Source: Halapricum hydrolyticum (GTDB lineage: Archaea > Halobacteriota > Halobacteria > Halobacteriales > Haloarculaceae). Taken from it: a DNA stretch of 64,000 nt. Positions within the stretch are counted from its first letter, which is position 1, and every line of letters begins with the position of its first letter. Below, one piece after another: positions 60,422 to 64,000 of the stretch. The notes under the pieces are model-generated. The model ran no database searches. It saw only the letters and a list, made by a program, of their open reading frames with translations, and was not told the DNA's origin. The stretch covers positions 248,001 through 312,000 of the forward strand of contig NZ_JAOPKC010000001.1 in the NCBI RefSeq assembly GCF_025517535.1, given 5' to 3'. The translations under genes and the position numbers were made by a program.

Positions 60422-60853
60422 ATGTCGTCGGTCCCGCTTCACTACATCGATCTCCGGACGTTCTGCTACGCGACAGAGGACGAGAAGCGCGTCGAGGACG
60501 CACTGCGGACGCTGTTGCCCGAGGAGTTCGAACTACAGCGGCTGGAAAACGAGGGCCATCACGGCGACCGGATCCTCGTGTTCTCGGCACGAGTCGAGAA
60601 CGCCGACGCGATGCGGGTCGTGCTGGACCGGCTCGGCGAACTCCCGTCCGAACAGCGCCAGCAACTGCTCGGGGAACTGGACGAGCGGGTCACCGACAAC
60701 ACGGAACTGTTTCTGACGCTCGACAAGCAGGCGGCGTTCGGGGGCGACGTTCGGCTCGGTGACGGGATCACGGTCCGCGCGAAAGTCGAGGCCTATCCCG
60801 CCACGAAGGACGCCGCCGTCGAGAACGCCCGCGACGTGCTCGAATCGCTGTAA
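60422..60853 (+). CDS. RNA-binding protein (COG1325, proposed exosome-linked)
   Basis: 143 residues. It starts MSSVPLHYIDLRTFCYATED and has ENEGHHGDRILVFSARVENA and LFLTLDKQAAFGGDVRLG, matching the archaeal COG1325 family, placed next to RNase P and exosome genes in many genomes. The rnp3 gene follows after 1 base. An RNA-processing role is inferred from the family and place. Confidence 0.87.
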   Translation: MSSVPLHYIDLRTFCYATEDEKRVEDALRTLLPEEFELQRLENEGHHGDRILVFSARVENADAMRVVLDRLGELPSEQRQQLLGELDERVTDNTELFLTLDKQAAFGGDVRLGDGITVRAKVEAYPATKDAAVENARDVLESL

Positions 60854-60854
60854 T

Positions 60855-61553
60855 ATGACGCGCTACGAGGCCGTTCACGCCGATCCCGACGGTGACGCGA
60901 CCGTCGCCAGGCTCGCGCTCACCGCGAGCGAATACGGGTACGACGGGATTGTCGTTCGCAATCACGGCGACGCATCCCCGGAATACGACGGCGACCGGAT
61001 CGGCGAGAAATACGGGATCGACGTCGTCGAAGGGGTCGAGATCCGGGCGGACGACCCCGGGCGAGCGAGCGGGTTCGTCGGCAACCACCGCGACCGCCGG
61101 ACCATCGTCGCCGTCCACGGCGGGACAGTCGAGATGAACCGCTTCGCCGTCGAGCAGCCGGCGGTGGACGTGCTCGCACACCCGATGGTCGGTGACGGCG
61201 ACTTCAACCACGTGCTCGCGAAAGCCGCTGCGACCAACAGCGTCCACGTCGAGTTGTCGCTGGCACGCGTTCTCCGGGCGGACGGGGGCGAGCGCGTCCA
61301 GGCGCTGCGTGACCTCCGCAAACTCCGGGAGTTGCTCGATGACGCCGACGCACCGTTCGTCGTCAGTGCCGACCCGCAAAGCCACCTCCAGTTGCGCGCA
61401 CCGCGAGAGCTCCGTGCGATCGGAGCCGTGCTCGGGTTCGACGCGGACGTGATCGAGACCGGGTTGGCAGCCTGGGGCGAGCTTGCCGAGCGCAACCGCG
61501 AGCGCGCGAGCGACGCGTTCGTCGAACCGGGCGTGTGGCTCGACGAAGAGTGA
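60855..61553 (+). CDS. rnp3: RNase P protein component 3 (Rpp30)
   Basis: 232 residues from ATG 60855. It folds as a TIM-like barrel with YEAVHADPDGD at the start, the IVVRNHG strand, VEGVEIRADD, VDVLAHPM and FVVSADPQSHLQLR. Archaeal Rnp3 pairs with Rnp2 to aid the RNA subunit in cutting pre-tRNA leaders; rnp2 lies two genes downstream. Confidence 0.92.
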   Translation: MTRYEAVHADPDGDATVARLALTASEYGYDGIVVRNHGDASPEYDGDRIGEKYGIDVVEGVEIRADDPGRASGFVGNHRDRRTIVAVHGGTVEMNRFAVEQPAVDVLAHPMVGDGDFNHVLAKAAATNSVHVELSLARVLRADGGERVQALRDLRKLRELLDDADAPFVVSADPQSHLQLRAPRELRAIGAVLGFDADVIETGLAAWGELAERNRERASDAFVEPGVWLDEE

Positions 61554-61602
61554 CCGAGACGCGATCGAGCCTTCTTTGCGCGCGGCACCCGTACGTCCGA
61601 CT

Positions 61603-62232
61603 ATGACTGACGACGTCGCGGAACACGCGGCTCGATTCGACGAGAAAGCCTCGGAGTACGACGACGGCGACCACAGCCCCGAGTACCGGGACTGCCGTGA
61701 TCTGGTGATCGAGCACGCGGCGGTCGACGGCGACGATGTCGTGCTCGATCTCGGAACCGGAACGGGCGCGCTCGCGCTCGCGCTCGCGTCGGCGGCCGAC
61801 CGCGTGATCGGGCGGGACGTGAGCGAGGGAATGCTCGAACAGGCCCGGAAAAAGGCAGCAGACGACGGAATCGAGAACGTCGACTTCGGACGCGGCCGGT
61901 TTCGCGAGCCGAATCTGCCGGACGACGAGGACGTCGACGTGATCGTCTCGAACTTCGCGATGCATCACCTCTCTGACGCGGAGAAACGCGACGCGATCGA
62001 CGTGATCGCTGGTCTCGGCCCCGATCGGTTCGTGCTCGGGGACGTCATGCTGTTCGGCGAGGCCGACCCCGAAGAACCGTTCTACTCGCCGGCCGTGGAC
62101 GATCCGGCGACCGTGGGCGTACTGGCCGACGCACTGACCGACGCCGGGTTCGCGTTGACCGCCGTTGAGCGAGTCCACGAGCAGGTGGGCGTGCTCGTCG
62201 CCGAGCGGGCTACGGGAGATGACCACGTGTGA
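61603..62232 (+). CDS. Class I SAM-dependent methyltransferase
   Basis: 209 residues from ATG 61603. Rossmann motif I VLDLGTGTGALALALA, acidic loop around GRDVSEGMLEQARKK, and motif IV VSNFAMHHLSD. The substrate is not shown. It lies between rnp3 (50 bases before) and rnp2 (4-base overlap), so an RNA or ribosome target is a reasonable guess. Confidence 0.85.
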   Translation: MTDDVAEHAARFDEKASEYDDGDHSPEYRDCRDLVIEHAAVDGDDVVLDLGTGTGALALALASAADRVIGRDVSEGMLEQARKKAADDGIENVDFGRGRFREPNLPDDEDVDVIVSNFAMHHLSDAEKRDAIDVIAGLGPDRFVLGDVMLFGEADPEEPFYSPAVDDPATVGVLADALTDAGFALTAVERVHEQVGVLVAERATGDDHV

Positions 62233-62708
62233 AACACCTGCCCAAGCACCTCCAGCCGCGGTGGCGATATCTGGCCGTCAGGTTCGAGACGTGGCCCGAC
62301 GCGACCGTCGACAGGGGCGCGTTCCAGCGAGAGCTGTGGTACGCGGCACAGAACCTGCTCGGTGACGTCGGCAGTGCGGCAGTCGATCTGACCGTCGTTC
62401 GGTTCGACGGCTGGGACGGCGGCGGCGAGGCGATCGTCCGGGTTCGACGCGGCGAGTGCGAGCGGGCCCGGGCGATCGTGGCCTGTGTCGACGCGATCGG
62501 CTCGGACCCGGTCGGGTTGCGGGTCGCCGGGACCAGCGGGACCGTCCGGGCCTGTGAAGAAAAGTATATGCGTGGGGGCCCGGAACGAACTGAGCAGAGA
62601 CACGTCACAGTCGGGGACGCGGAGCGGCCGGCTGTCGTCCGCGATGGCCGGCTCGAATACCGCATGAACGACGCGTTCACGGCTGGGACGCCACTCGACA
62701 TCGAGTAA
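62229..62708 (+). CDS. rnp2: RNase P protein component 2 (Pop5)
   Basis: 159 residues from GTG 62229, overlapping the methyltransferase stop. Ferredoxin-like fold with MKHLPKHLQPRWRYLAVRFE, AVDLTVVRFD and AIVRVRRGECERARA, as in Pop5. The last 50 residues are an extension after the core, common in haloarchaea. psmA follows after 2 bases. Confidence 0.92.
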   Translation: MKHLPKHLQPRWRYLAVRFETWPDATVDRGAFQRELWYAAQNLLGDVGSAAVDLTVVRFDGWDGGGEAIVRVRRGECERARAIVACVDAIGSDPVGLRVAGTSGTVRACEEKYMRGGPERTEQRHVTVGDAERPAVVRDGRLEYRMNDAFTAGTPLDIE

Positions 62709-62710
62709 CT

Positions 62711-63478
<768 letters not shown>

Positions 63479-63499
63479 CTTCCACGCGTTCCTACGGCG

Positions 63500-64000
63500 C
63501 TACTCGTCGTACGAAATGCGCCTGACGCGTCCGGGGACCGACCGGAATTCCCAGATGTGGCTGCCGTTGCGGGCCGGCTTGACGCGATCGACCTGTTCAA
63601 GTCCCTGTTTGATGCACTCCCACCAGGCCGATTCGGAGTCGTAGCCGGCGGGGAATTCCTCGTAGAGTGCGTCGAGGAAATCGTTCCGCTTTGCCGATTC
63701 GAGGTCGCGGAGCAACGCGAGCGCGGCCCCGACGGCTCGTCGCCGTCGCGCCACCAGTTCCTCCTCGTACCCGGGGACCTCGATCGCGTCGAGATCGGCG
63801 ATGTCTTCGCCGATCCGACGGTCGTCGTCGATCGCCGTCTGCGAGCTGTAGTTGATCCCCGAGCCGACGCCGTCGCCGAGGCGCTCGCGGGTCTGTGCGA
63901 CTGCACGGCGGGCGAACTCGTCGAAGCGGTTCGCCTCGACGTTCGAGAGGGCAGAGGCGCTGTCCGCGAGCGTATCGTCTTCGATCCGGTCGACGTTCGG
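63500..64000 (-). CDS. Conserved haloarchaeal hypothetical protein, N-terminus beyond window
   Basis: The minus-strand frame is open from base 64000 to the stop at 63500, 166 residues. It includes ANRFDEFARRAVAQTRERLG, DDDRRIGEDIADLDAIEVPG, then a mostly helical part (AVGAALALLRDLESAKRNDF) and a compact end with SAWWECIKQGLEQVDRVKPA and HIWEFRSVPGRVRRISYDE. The end looks like a winged-helix or wHTH-like fold. An ATG at 63754 is internal to the frame. Function unknown. It converges on psmA. Confidence 0.75.
   Translation of the reverse strand, partial: PNVDRIEDDTLADSASALSNVEANRFDEFARRAVAQTRERLGDGVGSGINYSSQTAIDDDRRIGEDIADLDAIEVPGYEEELVARRRRAVGAALALLRDLESAKRNDFLDALYEEFPAGYDSESAWWECIKQGLEQVDRVKPARNGSHIWEFRSVPGRVRRISYDE

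Overview
The window is haloarchaeal chromosomal DNA (class Halobacteria). The evidence is the high G+C and strongly acidic proteins, short or absent 5' leaders with TATA elements about 26-30 bases before start codons, archaeal genes (psmA, psmB, rnp2, rnp3, rpl15e, rpl37e, Lsm, Sec61-beta, ABCE1, FAU-1), LysW-dependent arginine synthesis and a geranylgeranyl reductase. A complete hypCDEABF set and sulfur-relay genes suggest an organism able to use H2 or sulfur anaerobically; placement near Halorhabdus or Halapricum is only a guess.

Layout. 1-8.8 kb is core: hisC end, Fap7-type kinase, CDP-alcohol transferase, psmB, phosphohexomutase, cdd-udp, EMC6-like protein, ABCE1. 8.8-13.3 kb is a decayed island: a gene cut off at a transposon hairpin, TnpB fragments, a broken HEPN-like gene, a CPBP protease, an internally deleted IS6 transposase joined to a truncated integrase, and tRNA-His with a duplicated 3' end. 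13.4-15.6 kb holds a zinc-finger protein, rpl15e, a PHP phosphoesterase and a VOC protein. 15.7-25.1 kb is the arginine block: a possible Arg-rich leader, argGH, then lysW-lysX-argCBDEF. 25-26.8 kb is a pile-up of IS1341-type elements with one intact TnpB. 26.8-34.4 kb holds PAC2, geranylgeranyl reductase, an aldo/keto reductase, a catalytically altered cis-prenyltransferase homologue, Lsm-rpl37e and purF. 34.4-41.9 kb has two paralogous pilins and the hydrogenase maturation operon. 42-48.8 kb has a response regulator, cobalamin adenosyltransferase and a sulfur/metal island (ArsR, MTH865, DtxR, DsrE-like, TusA, two YeeE halves, USP). 48.9-58.4 kb has AIM24, a secreted lipoprotein, a TnpB broken by one amber codon, FAU-1, Sec61-beta, a CBS protein, pyrBI and a histidine kinase. 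58.5-64 kb ends in the RNase P/proteasome superoperon (RNA-binding protein, rnp3, methyltransferase, rnp2, psmA).

Genes working together. cdd and udp overlap for pyrimidine salvage. LysW carries intermediates through LysX, ArgB, ArgC, ArgD and ArgE to ornithine, which ArgF, ArgG and ArgH turn into arginine. HypA-F build the NiFe centre of a hydrogenase not present in the window. TusA, DsrE-like and YeeE proteins probably import and relay sulfane sulfur. PsmA, PsmB and the PAC2 protein concern the proteasome.

The best candidates for something undescribed are a structured 80-bp repeat present twice with compensating changes; hairpins sharing the hexaloop CACCGT but with different perfect 8-bp stems; orphan tnpB 3' ends that look like omega-RNA scaffolds; an Arg-codon-rich leader ORF ending in a hairpin before argG; a cis-prenyltransferase homologue that lost its catalytic Asp (NgBR-like); and a CAATATTG-type palindrome near sulfur genes.
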